Below are positions 1 to 7,655 of a DNA stretch of 64,000 bases, piece after piece. The notes beneath the pieces were generated by a model. It saw nothing but the letters and a program-made list of their open reading frames with translations. It did no database searches and was not told the DNA's origin. The position numbers were made by a program, and so were the translations under genes. Position 1 is the stretch's first letter, and every line of letters starts with the position of its first letter. This DNA is from Clostridia bacterium (lineage in GTDB: Bacteria > Bacillota > Clostridia > Peptostreptococcales > Anaerovoracaceae): assembly GCA_910575405.1 (NCBI GenBank), contig CAJTER010000020.1, positions 1 through 64,000 of the forward strand, written 5' to 3'.

Positions 1-137
1 CGGTTGGCCCGTACCCAGCCATACATGGTGTTTTTGGGAATCCCCAGTTCTTTAGCAGCTTTAGCTTGTCCGATTTCTTTAGCGAGCTTCACTGCCTGTA
101 CTTTGTATTCGTGGTCATATTGTCTGTTTTCTGCCAT
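1..137 (-). CDS. IS3-type transposase OrfA, N-terminal part (runs off window)
   Basis: This is the first 45 residues of a small helix-turn-helix protein (starts MAENRQYDHEYKVQAVKLAK, then a turn with KNTMYGWV) typical of the OrfA subunit of IS3-family transposases, which binds the element ends. The ATG at 137 has an AGGAG ribosome binding site 8 bases upstream. The rest lies left of the window. An inverted repeat TCTCAA/TTGAGA at 168-183 sits just upstream and could be an operator. The gene reads away from the prophage head protease, whose end it seems to have replaced. Confidence 0.75.
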   Translation of the reverse strand, partial: MAENRQYDHEYKVQAVKLAKEIGQAKAAKELGIPKNTMYGWVRAN

Positions 138-200
138 TTTGTTCACTCCTTATTCTCTTGATTATATCTCAAATCCTTGAGAATGTGGTGTCAACTTTTT

Positions 201-842
201 TTATACCACATCATTTGTCACTGCGGCACGGGAATACGTCATGCCGGCTTTTGGGATTTCCATATCCTCTGCTGTATTTCTCCACATAATCTCATCTGCA
301 AAGCCATACTCGACAGCCGAGTTTGCATCCATCCAGGTTTCTGCGTCCATCAGCTTTGACAGCTTTTTGCGGTCAAGCCCCGTTTTGATCTCATAGGCAT
401 TGATGATGCTTTCCTTGACCTCGTCAAGCATTGCGATGGCTTTCTGCATTTCTGCCGAATCGCCCCAGGCAATGGTGGCAGGGTTATGGATCATCATCAT
501 GGAAACGGGGGACACAAGCACGGTATCTCCCGCCATTGCGATAACAGAGGCAGCACTCGCCGCTATGCCGTCAATCTTCACGGTTACTTTTCCGGCATAA
601 TTTGAGAGCATATTGTAAATCTGTGCCGCTGCCACGCAGTCGCCGCCTGGGGAGTTGATCCAGACGGTAATGTCACCGTTCCCTACGTTCAGTTCCTCTT
701 TGAAAAGCTGCGGGGTAACATCATCGTCAAACCAGCTTTCCTCGGCAATCGTGCCGTTCAGTTCAAGCACCCTCTCTGTGGTTTCTGCGTCTGTTTTGCT
801 GTCCTGAACCGTTTGGTTCTTCCAGTTCCAGAACTTCTTCAT
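201..842 (-). CDS. Phage head maturation protease, ClpP-like (S14), C-terminus probably lost
   Basis: A ClpP-fold serine protease that trims scaffold and capsid in HK97-like heads. The nucleophile serine is in GIAASAASVIAMAGD (about residue 95 from the chosen start) and the histidine in MMMIHNP (about 118). The ATG at 842 is chosen because GGAGG lies 9 bases upstream; an ATG at 863 has no such site. It overlaps the portal gene by 80 bases. The protein ends a few residues after TYSRAAVTN, where relatives usually continue, and an IS3 transposase begins just beyond. A short loss of the C-terminus by insertion is therefore likely. Confidence 0.9.
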   Translation of the reverse strand: MKKFWNWKNQTVQDSKTDAETTERVLELNGTIAEESWFDDDVTPQLFKEELNVGNGDITVWINSPGGDCVAAAQIYNMLSNYAGKVTVKIDGIAASAASVIAMAGDTVLVSPVSMMMIHNPATIAWGDSAEMQKAIAMLDEVKESIINAYEIKTGLDRKKLSKLMDAETWMDANSAVEYGFADEIMWRNTAEDMEIPKAGMTYSRAAVTNDVV

Positions 843-2085
843 TTTGGTTTTCCTCCTTCCCATAAGCCACCCCGGACATCGAGAGCGGCATCATATTTCC
901 GTTGATAAGATATAAATCCCCGCCATCTTCCGCAGGGATACGGTCAAGGTTTTCAAGCTCCCGTATGTCATTCGCCGACATCCAGCCATTCTGCCTTGCC
1001 GTGGCGTAGCCCTGCATACGGCTCTGGTAATCCCCGCGGAGCAGACCGTCAACATTGAATTTGATGAAATATTTGGATTTATCATCCTGTGGAATCAAAG
1101 CCCTCTGCATCGCCTGTTCCCAGCGGACAAGCCACGGTTCAAGGGTGTATTTCACAAACTCCAGGCTCTGCTGCTCAATATTAGAAAAGCTCGACTTCTC
1201 AAGGTCGCCCACCATATGCGGCGGCACCCTGAAAATACGGGCTATCTCATTGATCTGGAATTTCCTTGTTTCCAAAAACTGTGCCTCATTCGGGGAAATG
1301 GAAATTGGTGTATACTTCATCCCTTCTTCCAAAACGGCAATTTTGTGTGCATTGGAACTCCCACCAAACCCTGCATTCCAGCTTTCACGCACCTTGTCAG
1401 GCTCTTTCACTGTTCCCGGATATTCCAGTATCCCGCTTGGAGTAGCCCCGTTTGCATAAAATTTACTGCCATACTCTTCGGCGGCTATGGCAAGACCGAT
1501 GGCGTTTTTCGCCATAGCGATAGGGGAATAGCCCACCAGCCCGTCAAAGCCAAGTCCGGGGATATGCAGCACATCGTAAGGGGAGAGCCTCACCGTGCCG
1601 TCTTTCAGCGTTTTTGCATCGTCACTGCTGACCATATATTCATAATACAGCTGTCCTTTTTCATCTCTGCCCACCGTCATTCGGTCGGGCATCAGCGGAT
1701 ACAGCCCCACAACCTCACCCTTGCCGTTGTGGATAATCTGCGAATAGGCATTGCCCCAAAGGAGCAGATGTGTCATGAGCGTTTCGCGGAACACGAAGGA
1801 AGTCATCTCCGTATTAGGCTCATCATGCAGCAAAAAATACAGCGGATTATCTACCGCCTTTTCCTTGCTGCCCTTGTCGGTATATTGGTAGAGGTGCAGC
1901 GGCAGTCCTGCCACCGCCTCAGACAATATCCTTACGCAGGAATACACCGCCGTCATCTGCATGGCGGAGCGTTCATTGACACGCTTGCCCGATGTTGAAT
2001 TCCCCATGAAAAAACGGTAGGCGCTGCCCGATGTGCTGTTCCTGGGTGCGTCCCTTGAACGAATCAGACTGTTTAAAAATCCCAT
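763..2085 (-). CDS. Phage portal protein, HK97 type
   Basis: A 440-residue portal protein of the HK97/PF04860 family, which forms the dodecameric ring through which DNA enters the head. Family-typical parts are the N-terminal AMQMTAVYSCVRILSEAVAG block, a central APFVA-like region (ANGATPSGILEYPG), and the RVPPHMVGDLEKSSFSNIEQ region that precedes the stem helices. The C-terminus is polar and low complexity. It starts 17 bases after the large terminase stop and overlaps the protease, which fits co-translation in the packaging operon. Confidence 0.93.
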   Translation of the reverse strand: MGFLNSLIRSRDAPRNSTSGSAYRFFMGNSTSGKRVNERSAMQMTAVYSCVRILSEAVAGLPLHLYQYTDKGSKEKAVDNPLYFLLHDEPNTEMTSFVFRETLMTHLLLWGNAYSQIIHNGKGEVVGLYPLMPDRMTVGRDEKGQLYYEYMVSSDDAKTLKDGTVRLSPYDVLHIPGLGFDGLVGYSPIAMAKNAIGLAIAAEEYGSKFYANGATPSGILEYPGTVKEPDKVRESWNAGFGGSSNAHKIAVLEEGMKYTPISISPNEAQFLETRKFQINEIARIFRVPPHMVGDLEKSSFSNIEQQSLEFVKYTLEPWLVRWEQAMQRALIPQDDKSKYFIKFNVDGLLRGDYQSRMQGYATARQNGWMSANDIRELENLDRIPAEDGGDLYLINGNMMPLSMSGVAYGKEENQNEEVLELEEPNGSGQQNRRRNHREGA

Positions 2086-2101
2086 ATCTTCTCACCATCC
2101 T

Positions 2102-3703
2102 TTACAAAAATAAAATCCCCCTGTGGTCATACACGCTTTCCGTCACGACGTTTCCGCACCGTATCGCACGGTCAAGACCCATGATAGTGGCAACAGCCCC
2201 GTCGATCTTTTCTGTGGATTTTTCCTTATCCGCCTTGATGTTGCCTGCAGGGTCGGTTCTGATGAAGATATTGTCCATCATCCAGCGAAGGACAGGGTGT
2301 CCGCCGTGTGCAATTTTCTGTTCAAGCACCAGCTTCATAAGCTCCTTTGTGGGCGGCGACATATCCTTAAATCCCTGCCCGAACGGAACAACGGTAAATC
2401 CCATATTTTCGAGGTTCTGTACCATCTGCACGGCGCCCCAGCGGTCGAAGGCGATCTCACGGATATTGAAACGCTCTCCGAGCCGTTCAATGAATTTTTC
2501 TATATAGCCGTAATGCACCACATTGCCCTCCGTGGTCTGCAAAAATCCCTGCCGTTCCCAGACATCATAAGGCACATGGTCACGGCGCACCCGCAGCTCA
2601 AGCGTATCTTCGGGTATCCAGAAATACGGCAGCACCATATATTTATCATCTTCGTCCAATGGCGGAAACACCAGGACAAAAGCCGTGATATCGGTAGTGG
2701 AGGATAAGTCAAGACCGCCATAACACACACGCCCTTCCAGGTCATCTTCCCGGACGGGGAATGCACAGCCGTCCCATTTGTCCATCGGCATCCAGCGGAC
2801 AGCCTGCTTCACCCACTGGTTCAGCCTTAACTGCCTAAATGAGTTTTCCTCGCCGGGATTCTGCTTTGCCGATTCACAGGCGGCTTTGACTTTATCAATG
2901 CCGACCGTAATACCGAGGGAGGGATTGGCTTTCTTCCACACCTTTGGATCCGTCCAGTCGTCCGCTTCGTCCGCACCATAGATCACAGGATAAAAAGTCG
3001 GGTCAATCTTCCTGCCCTCCAAAATATCCTCTGCCTTCTGGTGTGTTTCATAGCAGATGCTGTTGGTATCTGTTCCGGCTGTTGTGATGAGAAAATATAA
3101 CGGCTGCATCCTGGCATCGCCTGAACCTTTAGTCATGACATCAAACAGCTTACGGTTCGGCTGGGTATGAAGCTCATCAAACACAACACCGTGGATGTTG
3201 AAGCCGTGTTTGGAATAAGCCTCTGCTGACAGCACCTGGTAAAAGGAGTTTGTCGGCAGATACACGATCCTTTTCTGTGAGGCAAGGATTTTGACACGCT
3301 TATTTAATGCAGGACACATCCGCACCATATCCGCCGCCACGTCAAATACGATAGTTGCCTGCTGGCGGTCAGCGGCACAACCGTAAACCTCGGCACGTTC
3401 CTCACCATCCCCACAGCAGAGCAGGAGTGCGACAGCCGCGGCAAGCTCCGATTTTCCCATTTTCTTTGGTATCTCCACATATGCCGTATTAAACTGCCGG
3501 TAGCCGTTTGGTTTCAGCGTACCAAACAAATCCCTGATTATCTGCTCCTGCCAGTCGATCAGTTCAAAAGGCTTTCCCGCCCATGTGCCTTTGGTGTGGC
3601 AGAGGCTTTCTATAAACATCACGGCAAAATCAGCGGCATCGGAATCATAGCGGCTGTCCTTTGCCCTGAATTTCGTCGGCCTGTATTTTTTCAGCTTCCG
3701 CAA
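2102..3703 (-). CDS. Phage terminase large subunit
   Basis: The packaging ATPase/nuclease, 533 residues. The Walker A-like stretch IPKKMGKSELAA is at about residues 78-89 and Walker B VVFDE at about 173-177. The RNase H-fold nuclease starts at GGLDLSSTTD near residue 332. The best start is the TTG at 3703, preceded by GGAGGTG at 5 bases and giving the expected LRKLKKYRPTKF opening. An ATG 45 codons upstream would overlap the previous gene and has no good binding site. The matching small subunit is 7.3 kb upstream rather than adjacent. Confidence 0.93.
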   Translation of the reverse strand: MRKLKKYRPTKFRAKDSRYDSDAADFAVMFIESLCHTKGTWAGKPFELIDWQEQIIRDLFGTLKPNGYRQFNTAYVEIPKKMGKSELAAAVALLLCCGDGEERAEVYGCAADRQQATIVFDVAADMVRMCPALNKRVKILASQKRIVYLPTNSFYQVLSAEAYSKHGFNIHGVVFDELHTQPNRKLFDVMTKGSGDARMQPLYFLITTAGTDTNSICYETHQKAEDILEGRKIDPTFYPVIYGADEADDWTDPKVWKKANPSLGITVGIDKVKAACESAKQNPGEENSFRQLRLNQWVKQAVRWMPMDKWDGCAFPVREDDLEGRVCYGGLDLSSTTDITAFVLVFPPLDEDDKYMVLPYFWIPEDTLELRVRRDHVPYDVWERQGFLQTTEGNVVHYGYIEKFIERLGERFNIREIAFDRWGAVQMVQNLENMGFTVVPFGQGFKDMSPPTKELMKLVLEQKIAHGGHPVLRWMMDNIFIRTDPAGNIKADKEKSTEKIDGAVATIMGLDRAIRCGNVVTESVYDHRGILFL

Positions 3704-3810
3704 ATTCCCACCTCCATCCGGGCATAAAAAATGGCCTGCCAATGGCAAGCCGGAATCTGTCTGTACGGGATACAGAGCCTTGCGGCTCCGCACCCTGGAA
3801 TATTTTTTTC

Positions 3811-4077
3811 TTATTTTGCAGCCTGCTCCATGCACCATGCAATGGCGTGGCCGTTGTCAGTAAATGTCCGCTCTGCACTGCCGATGTGGTCCAGGCGGCA
3901 TTCGATATCGCCAAGCCCTGTCTCCTCCGGCGTTTCCACAAACTCGTAAATGTCGGCTGTAAACCCGCCCTTGTAACAGGCGTCCGTAACCAGGACGTAG
4001 TCCCCAAATTTCAATACGCTGCCGTAAGTGGCGCTGACCCCCATCTGCAATTTTTCAATCGTTATAAATTCTTTCAT
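3811..4077 (-). CDS. Small phage protein of unknown function (88 aa)
   Basis: An 88-residue acidic protein with a good ribosome binding site (GGAGG, 8 bases before ATG). It has no membrane segment and no motif I recognise. It is read in the same direction as the accessory genes and lies just before the large terminase. An overlapping frame at 3645-4007 lacks a binding site and is treated as a shadow. Confidence 0.7.
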   Translation of the reverse strand: MKEFITIEKLQMGVSATYGSVLKFGDYVLVTDACYKGGFTADIYEFVETPEETGLGDIECRLDHIGSAERTFTDNGHAIAWCMEQAAK

Positions 4078-4113
4078 TGCTGTTTCCTCCGTTCTCGGTA
4101 TTTTCCCATGCCT

Positions 4114-4563
4114 TTATCCGATGCTGAAAAGGTAACCGTGTGCCTTCTCATATTCATCGGAGCCGAATGCCTTATGCGGGCTGTTGATCTCCACCAGCCC
4201 CTCCAGCCTGCAGTCGTTCTGCGTGAAAAGCCATGCAGTGTCAACCGCACCGCTCCAGCCGGAGGAAAAGGTGAAATGGCTGATACCGTTCTCCCGCAGG
4301 GCTCCGATCATGCCGTCCACATCCTTATCCCGAACCACCTCATGGAAATCAATGTATTCATTCCCGCAGTCACGCGCCTCTTCGTAAAGGCGGTAAATCC
4401 TGACGCTGTTTTCACCCGCCGTGCTGATGCCGTCCATCAGCAAATTGTAAGCGTCCCTTGCGGCCTGCATCCCTGCTTCGTCCTCTGCGGCCTTTGCCGC
4501 ATTGTACTGCTTTTTTAGTTCCTGCACCTGCGTGTATGTTTCTGCAAAAATATTATTTTTCAT
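4114..4563 (-). CDS. Phage accessory protein of unknown function (149 aa)
   Basis: A 149-residue soluble protein with an Ala/Glu-rich helical first third and a mixed second half (the SHFTFSSGWSGAVD stretch). No catalytic motif was recognised. It has its own promoter cassette (4608-4636) nearly identical to the one before the amidoligase. It also shares the leader ending CGGAGG(C/T)ACACACC-ATG with the amidoligase. This suggests the two genes are switched on together. Confidence 0.75.
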   Translation of the reverse strand: MKNNIFAETYTQVQELKKQYNAAKAAEDEAGMQAARDAYNLLMDGISTAGENSVRIYRLYEEARDCGNEYIDFHEVVRDKDVDGMIGALRENGISHFTFSSGWSGAVDTAWLFTQNDCRLEGLVEINSPHKAFGSDEYEKAHGYLFSIG

Positions 4564-4607
4564 GGTGTGTGCCTCCGTTTTTTGTTTTTTCCCTTTCGGT
4601 AGTACAC

Positions 4608-4636
4608 ATATTACCGTCAGCCGGGAGATATAGCAA
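4608..4636 (-). promoter_or_regulatory. Phage accessory promoter, copy A
   Basis: On the minus strand TTGCTA (4636-4631), a 17-base spacer and TAATAT (4613-4608) lie 45 bases before the 149-residue protein. The flanks, including TGTAGTGATCGTA just upstream, match copy B before the amidoligase almost base for base. The sequence outside the flanks diverges, so conservation centres on the promoter. Confidence 0.6.
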
Positions 4637-4677
4637 TACGATCACTACACAATCATCCAGCCTTAAATTTGTGTACT

Positions 4678-4878
4678 TTACGGCTGCATGGAACGGTGTA
4701 TCGTTTCCAGAATCTGCTCCTGCTCATCGGCTTTTACGCCAATGCTCTCAAGCGCCTCACGGGTTCCGCAATCGGGACAGATGAGGGTTCTGCTGTCTGC
4801 CCTCGAAAGGGCAGGCGCACCGCTGTATATCTTCCCGCAGCGTGGGCAGGTCTTAATCCTTATCTCATTATGCTTCAT
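4678..4878 (-). CDS. Small zinc-ribbon protein (66 aa)
   Basis: A 66-residue protein with two Cys pairs, CPRCGK near residue 11 and CPDCGT near 34, spaced as in a zinc ribbon, followed by a helical tail. AGGAGG precedes the ATG by 8 bases. The start overlaps the end of the gamma-glutamylcyclotransferase-like gene by 11 bases, so the two are probably co-translated. The function is unknown; zinc ribbons of this size often bind nucleic acid or protein partners. Confidence 0.75.
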   Translation of the reverse strand: MKHNEIRIKTCPRCGKIYSGAPALSRADSRTLICPDCGTREALESIGVKADEQEQILETIHRSMQP

Positions 4879-5338
4879 AGCAGTTCCTCCTGCTGTTCTC
4901 CACAGCTTTCAATAAAACTTCTTCGTCAAATCCAAAGTCCCGGTACCCCTCAAGACAGGTGCGGACATAATATCCGCTTGGAATACCGTGCGGTCGGTCT
5001 TCATGCATGATATAGACATAGACCTTCCTGTTCCTGATCTTGCCCGACCGGATGCCCCTGATGGGCAGTCTCATCTCTGCTTTGTAATAAAAGGCGGGAA
5101 ATCCTTCATAGCGGTCAAGAGCCTCTTCATCCTCCGCTGTGGTTTCCCACACGGCAACGGGAACGCTTTCACCTGCCTTTGGTTCAACGGTAAGGTAAGA
5201 ACCTGTCTTGCTGCCCTTGAAAAGCAGTTCATAATCTGGAATTTCCGATGTGCCGATGATCCTTGCTGATGGGCATCTCATTTTCATCTGCCTGATGTTC
5301 AGGTTGCTCCCATAAGCGATATAATATCTTTTTTCCAT
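4868..5338 (-). CDS. Gamma-glutamylcyclotransferase-like (AIG2) protein
   Basis: A 156-residue AIG2/GGCT-fold protein. The substrate-binding YGSN motif is at about residues 7-10, and the probable acid/base glutamate is in EDEEALDRYEGFP near residue 75. Family members release gamma-glutamyl groups as 5-oxoproline. It sits next to an amidoligase, a pairing predicted for phage and bacterial peptide-tagging systems: one enzyme makes the amide bond and the other processes it. The ATG at 5338 is preferred for the canonical MEKRYYIAYGSN opening; another ATG nine bases upstream is possible. The unusual 5' region (5355-5514) folds strongly. Confidence 0.88.
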   Translation of the reverse strand: MEKRYYIAYGSNLNIRQMKMRCPSARIIGTSEIPDYELLFKGSKTGSYLTVEPKAGESVPVAVWETTAEDEEALDRYEGFPAFYYKAEMRLPIRGIRSGKIRNRKVYVYIMHEDRPHGIPSGYYVRTCLEGYRDFGFDEEVLLKAVENSRRNCYEA

Positions 5339-5354
5339 AATGGTATCCATCCTT

Positions 5355-5514
5355 TCCGAAGGGTGTGGGTCGCCAGTGGCGACCTCTGCCCAAGGCAGAA
5401 GCACCGACCGGGCCGGGAGGCGGGACTCACCCTTCTACCACCTTAAGACCGCTGAATGCGGCCAGACTGTTTTCAACAGCCAGAAGGTGGCAGGAGGCTA
5501 ACCCCTGCGGTCCC
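5355..5514 (-). ncRNA. Candidate structured RNA between amidoligase and GGCT-like genes
   Basis: The 177-base gap has no protein but dense perfect stems. An outer stem pairs GGGAC (5422-5426) with GTCCC (5510-5514). Inside it CCACCTT (5438-5444) pairs with AAGGTGG (5484-5490) and encloses two hairpins: CCGC/GCGG (5449-5461) and CTGTT/AACAG (5467-5479), forming a three-way junction. Two tight hairpins with 3-base loops follow: TCTGCC/GGCAGA (5385-5399) and GGTCGCC/GGCGACC (5368-5384). It ends about 20 bases before the GGCT-like start, so it could be a 5' leader element or a separate small RNA. I do not recognise a known family. Confidence 0.5.
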
Positions 5515-5515
5515 T

Positions 5516-6463
5516 TCAAGCGGCCCTGCCGTTTCTGAAAGCGGTGTCGCCTGCAAGCCTTTTTGTTAAAATCTCCCTTGCCGTTTTGAACTCGTCACCG
5601 ATAAATCCGAGCCTTAAAAGCCATGTCCTCATTGCGTATTTCGGATTCTCTTTCTGCTGTTCCTTCGGCGATGCCGTCCTCACTTCCTTTGCCATCTGGC
5701 TGAGTGCGAGGCAGAGCTGGATGTATGATTTTAACTGTCCCGCATGGAGGCCATTCTGTTTACCATCTGCAGGTGCGTCGAATTGGAATAACCTGAATTC
5801 GATTGTCCCGTGTGTAAAGGTAGCATGGTAGTTGAGCATATGGTATCTGCTGTCATTGTAGTGGTGCGTCCTGCCGTAGTTTACACCGTTGGAGGTGTAC
5901 CAGATGTCCGCAAGCTGCGCCATTGTCTTTGGCTTTTTCTTATTGAGCTGCTCTAAAAATCCCGGTTCAACCGTCCTGCAGTAGCGGTTCATCCTGCCCC
6001 TGTCAAGGTTCAGGGCATCCGCTAAAAGACTTTCATGGCTTGCCATGATGTTTGCAAGGTTCCTGAGCGTCTGCGGTGTGTGTCCGTTTGCACCTATGTG
6101 GCAGTGGATTCCACAGCCCCTCGTTGCATCACTCTTTGCGCCTGCGTGTCTGAGCTGTCTGATAAGCTCCTGCAGAAGTTCCATATCGGCGTAGGTGAGT
6201 ATCGGCGTCACCAGCTCACACTTTTCACTGTCCGGCCCCGCAATGCTGACATCCTTCTGGAATTTCCATTCCCTGCCGTCTGCATCCCAGGCTGACCAAG
6301 TGCTGTAGCCGTTCCTTCCTGCCGTGTTCTCGTATCTGCCTGTGCCGAAGAACTCAGCCGCAATCCTCGCCGCCTTATCCCTTGCAATGTTATTCATCTC
6401 AACCTCGATCCCGATGGTCTGCTTTTTCATTTCCTCAACCTGTCTTAAAACCTTATCGTTCAT
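5516..6463 (-). CDS. Phage amidoligase (COOH-NH2 ligase, glutamine-synthetase fold)
   Basis: A 315-residue member of the Amidoligase_2 family (PF12224), which is expected to join a carboxylate to an amine using ATP. Family marks are the GIEVEMNNI opening motif near residue 17, ELVTP in the middle, and the GCGIHCHIG and IEFRLF metal/nucleotide-site motifs. The ATG at 6463 has GGAGG 8 bases upstream. It has its own promoter (copy B). The last 75 residues form a separate module that is shared with the 243-residue protein two genes upstream. The substrate is unknown. Confidence 0.9.
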   Translation of the reverse strand: MNDKVLRQVEEMKKQTIGIEVEMNNIARDKAARIAAEFFGTGRYENTAGRNGYSTWSAWDADGREWKFQKDVSIAGPDSEKCELVTPILTYADMELLQELIRQLRHAGAKSDATRGCGIHCHIGANGHTPQTLRNLANIMASHESLLADALNLDRGRMNRYCRTVEPGFLEQLNKKKPKTMAQLADIWYTSNGVNYGRTHHYNDSRYHMLNYHATFTHGTIEFRLFQFDAPADGKQNGLHAGQLKSYIQLCLALSQMAKEVRTASPKEQQKENPKYAMRTWLLRLGFIGDEFKTAREILTKRLAGDTAFRNGRAA

Positions 6464-6538
6464 GGTGTGTACCTCCGTCTGATTTTTCTTGCCGTTTCGC
6501 CGCAGGCGAATAAGGCGGTTTTCCTTTTCGGTGTACAC

Positions 6539-6567
6539 ATATTAGCGTCTGTCCCCGGATATAGCAA
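6539..6567 (-). promoter_or_regulatory. Phage accessory promoter, copy B
   Basis: On the minus strand TTGCTA (6567-6562), 17 bases, then TAATAT (6544-6539) lie 76 bases before the amidoligase ATG. It is nearly identical to copy A over about 55 bases. A short perfect hairpin TTCGCC-TGC-GGCGAA lies in the leader between this promoter and the ATG. Confidence 0.6.
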
Positions 6568-6624
6568 TACGATTACTACACAATCATTCCTGCAATATCT
6601 TGTGTATATTTGTGGCGGATACAC

Positions 6625-6843
6625 CTAAATCCTGCGTATTTCGTCCTCACCGAAGATCACATGGAGATGGCTGCCATTGTCCCACTCAACCATGACCGAA
6701 GCCGTGTCATCAACGCCTGTTACGGTCCCTTTCGTACCAATCGGAGGAGCCTGGCAGTCGTCCATTTTCAGAAGTTCCACCCTCGTTCCGGCAGGATACT
6801 TTTTACGCACCTGCTCCACGATTTCCTTATTTGGAAATTTCAT
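6625..6843 (-). CDS. DUF4314 family protein
   Basis: A 72-residue protein with the KYPAGTRVELLKMDD, PPIGTKGTV and VEWDNGSHLHV motifs of DUF4314 (PF14192), a small beta-barrel-like domain common in Clostridia phages and conjugative elements. Its role is unknown. The second ATG (6843, MKFPNKE) is chosen because GGAGG is 9 bases upstream of it and only 3 bases from the previous ATG. It overlaps the end of the upstream gene by 17 bases. Confidence 0.85.
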   Translation of the reverse strand: MKFPNKEIVEQVRKKYPAGTRVELLKMDDCQAPPIGTKGTVTGVDDTASVMVEWDNGSHLHVIFGEDEIRRI

Positions 6844-7558
6844 CTGCATCGTCCTCCTTTTTTGCGCCGCTTTTAAATGCACTGCTGCCTTTCAGGTTTT
6901 TCAGCAGGATTTTCCTGTCTGCCTTGTACTCATCCCCGATAAACCCCAGGCGGAGCAGGAAGCACCGGAAAGCGTATTTTTCATTGTCCACAGTTTTTTC
7001 TGTTGCCGTGATGCGTTTCTGCTCTTTGCTCATTTTGCAGAGGGCAGATATAAAATTAGTGCAGGCCCTTGCCGTACCGCTGTCCGTTTCTGAAAACCAG
7101 GGGAAGGAAATCATCTCTTCACCGACTTCAACCGGCAGCTCATCAATGCCGAATGCCTTTTTAATCAGGCTGCCTTTTGCTTCAAGCAGTTTCTTAAGGT
7201 TATCAGTATTCACCGACTCAGGCGGCATTGCCACCGTAAGCCCCACATTTTCGCCCTGTGGGGCAGTATCCGTTTCTGCCGTATCATTTGCCGCCGTTTC
7301 TTTCGGTGCGTCTGTGGCGGCTTCCTGCCCCTCCCCGGCAAAGCCCCTTTCTGCAAGCTGCCCTAACAGATTTTCAATCTCCACGCTGTCAGCCCTGTCA
7401 TCAAACTCCACCGTGCCGTTTTTATCAATGCGGAAATGATCCACCTCATAAGCCGCCGTCGGCATTCCGAGATATTTCGGCCGGGCTTCCAAAATCTCAC
7501 CCATCGCTGTGACGAGCGCCTTGCGTCCTGCACCTGTTACATGAAACTCAATCCTCAT
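6827..7558 (-). CDS. Phage protein sharing its C-terminal module with the amidoligase (243 aa)
   Basis: A 243-residue protein in three parts: an N-terminal globular domain (about 1-80), an acidic, Thr/Ala-rich linker (about 80-115) and a C-terminal domain. The last 75 residues match the end of the amidoligase: both have KYA-R, then LLRLGFIGDE, then a K-R-IL-K-L pattern ending AF-G. The N-terminal domain is not recognised. Promoter copy C lies upstream and GGAGG precedes the ATG. The shared tail suggests that both proteins dock on the same partner. Confidence 0.75.
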   Translation of the reverse strand: MRIEFHVTGAGRKALVTAMGEILEARPKYLGMPTAAYEVDHFRIDKNGTVEFDDRADSVEIENLLGQLAERGFAGEGQEAATDAPKETAANDTAETDTAPQGENVGLTVAMPPESVNTDNLKKLLEAKGSLIKKAFGIDELPVEVGEEMISFPWFSETDSGTARACTNFISALCKMSKEQKRITATEKTVDNEKYAFRCFLLRLGFIGDEYKADRKILLKNLKGSSAFKSGAKKEDDADEISK

Positions 7559-7606
7559 CGTGAGTACCTCCTTCGTTTAAAGCCTGCCTGGCTTTTGGTA
7601 CTTACA

Positions 7607-7635
7607 TATATCACTCTAAACCGCATAAATAGCAA
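7607..7635 (-). promoter_or_regulatory. Phage accessory promoter, copy C (divergent)
   Basis: On the minus strand TTGCTA (7635-7630), 17 bases, then GATATA (7612-7607) lie 49 bases before the 243-residue protein. The upstream TGTAATAACAC resembles TGTAGTAATCG of copies A and B. It is less similar than A and B are to each other. Confidence 0.45.
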
Positions 7636-7655
7636 GTGTTATTACAGAAAAAATG

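Noticed and set aside
3742-4518. Plus-strand open frame (258 codons) in the accessory block
   Set aside because: It covers two minus-strand genes with good starts and has no recognisable domain.
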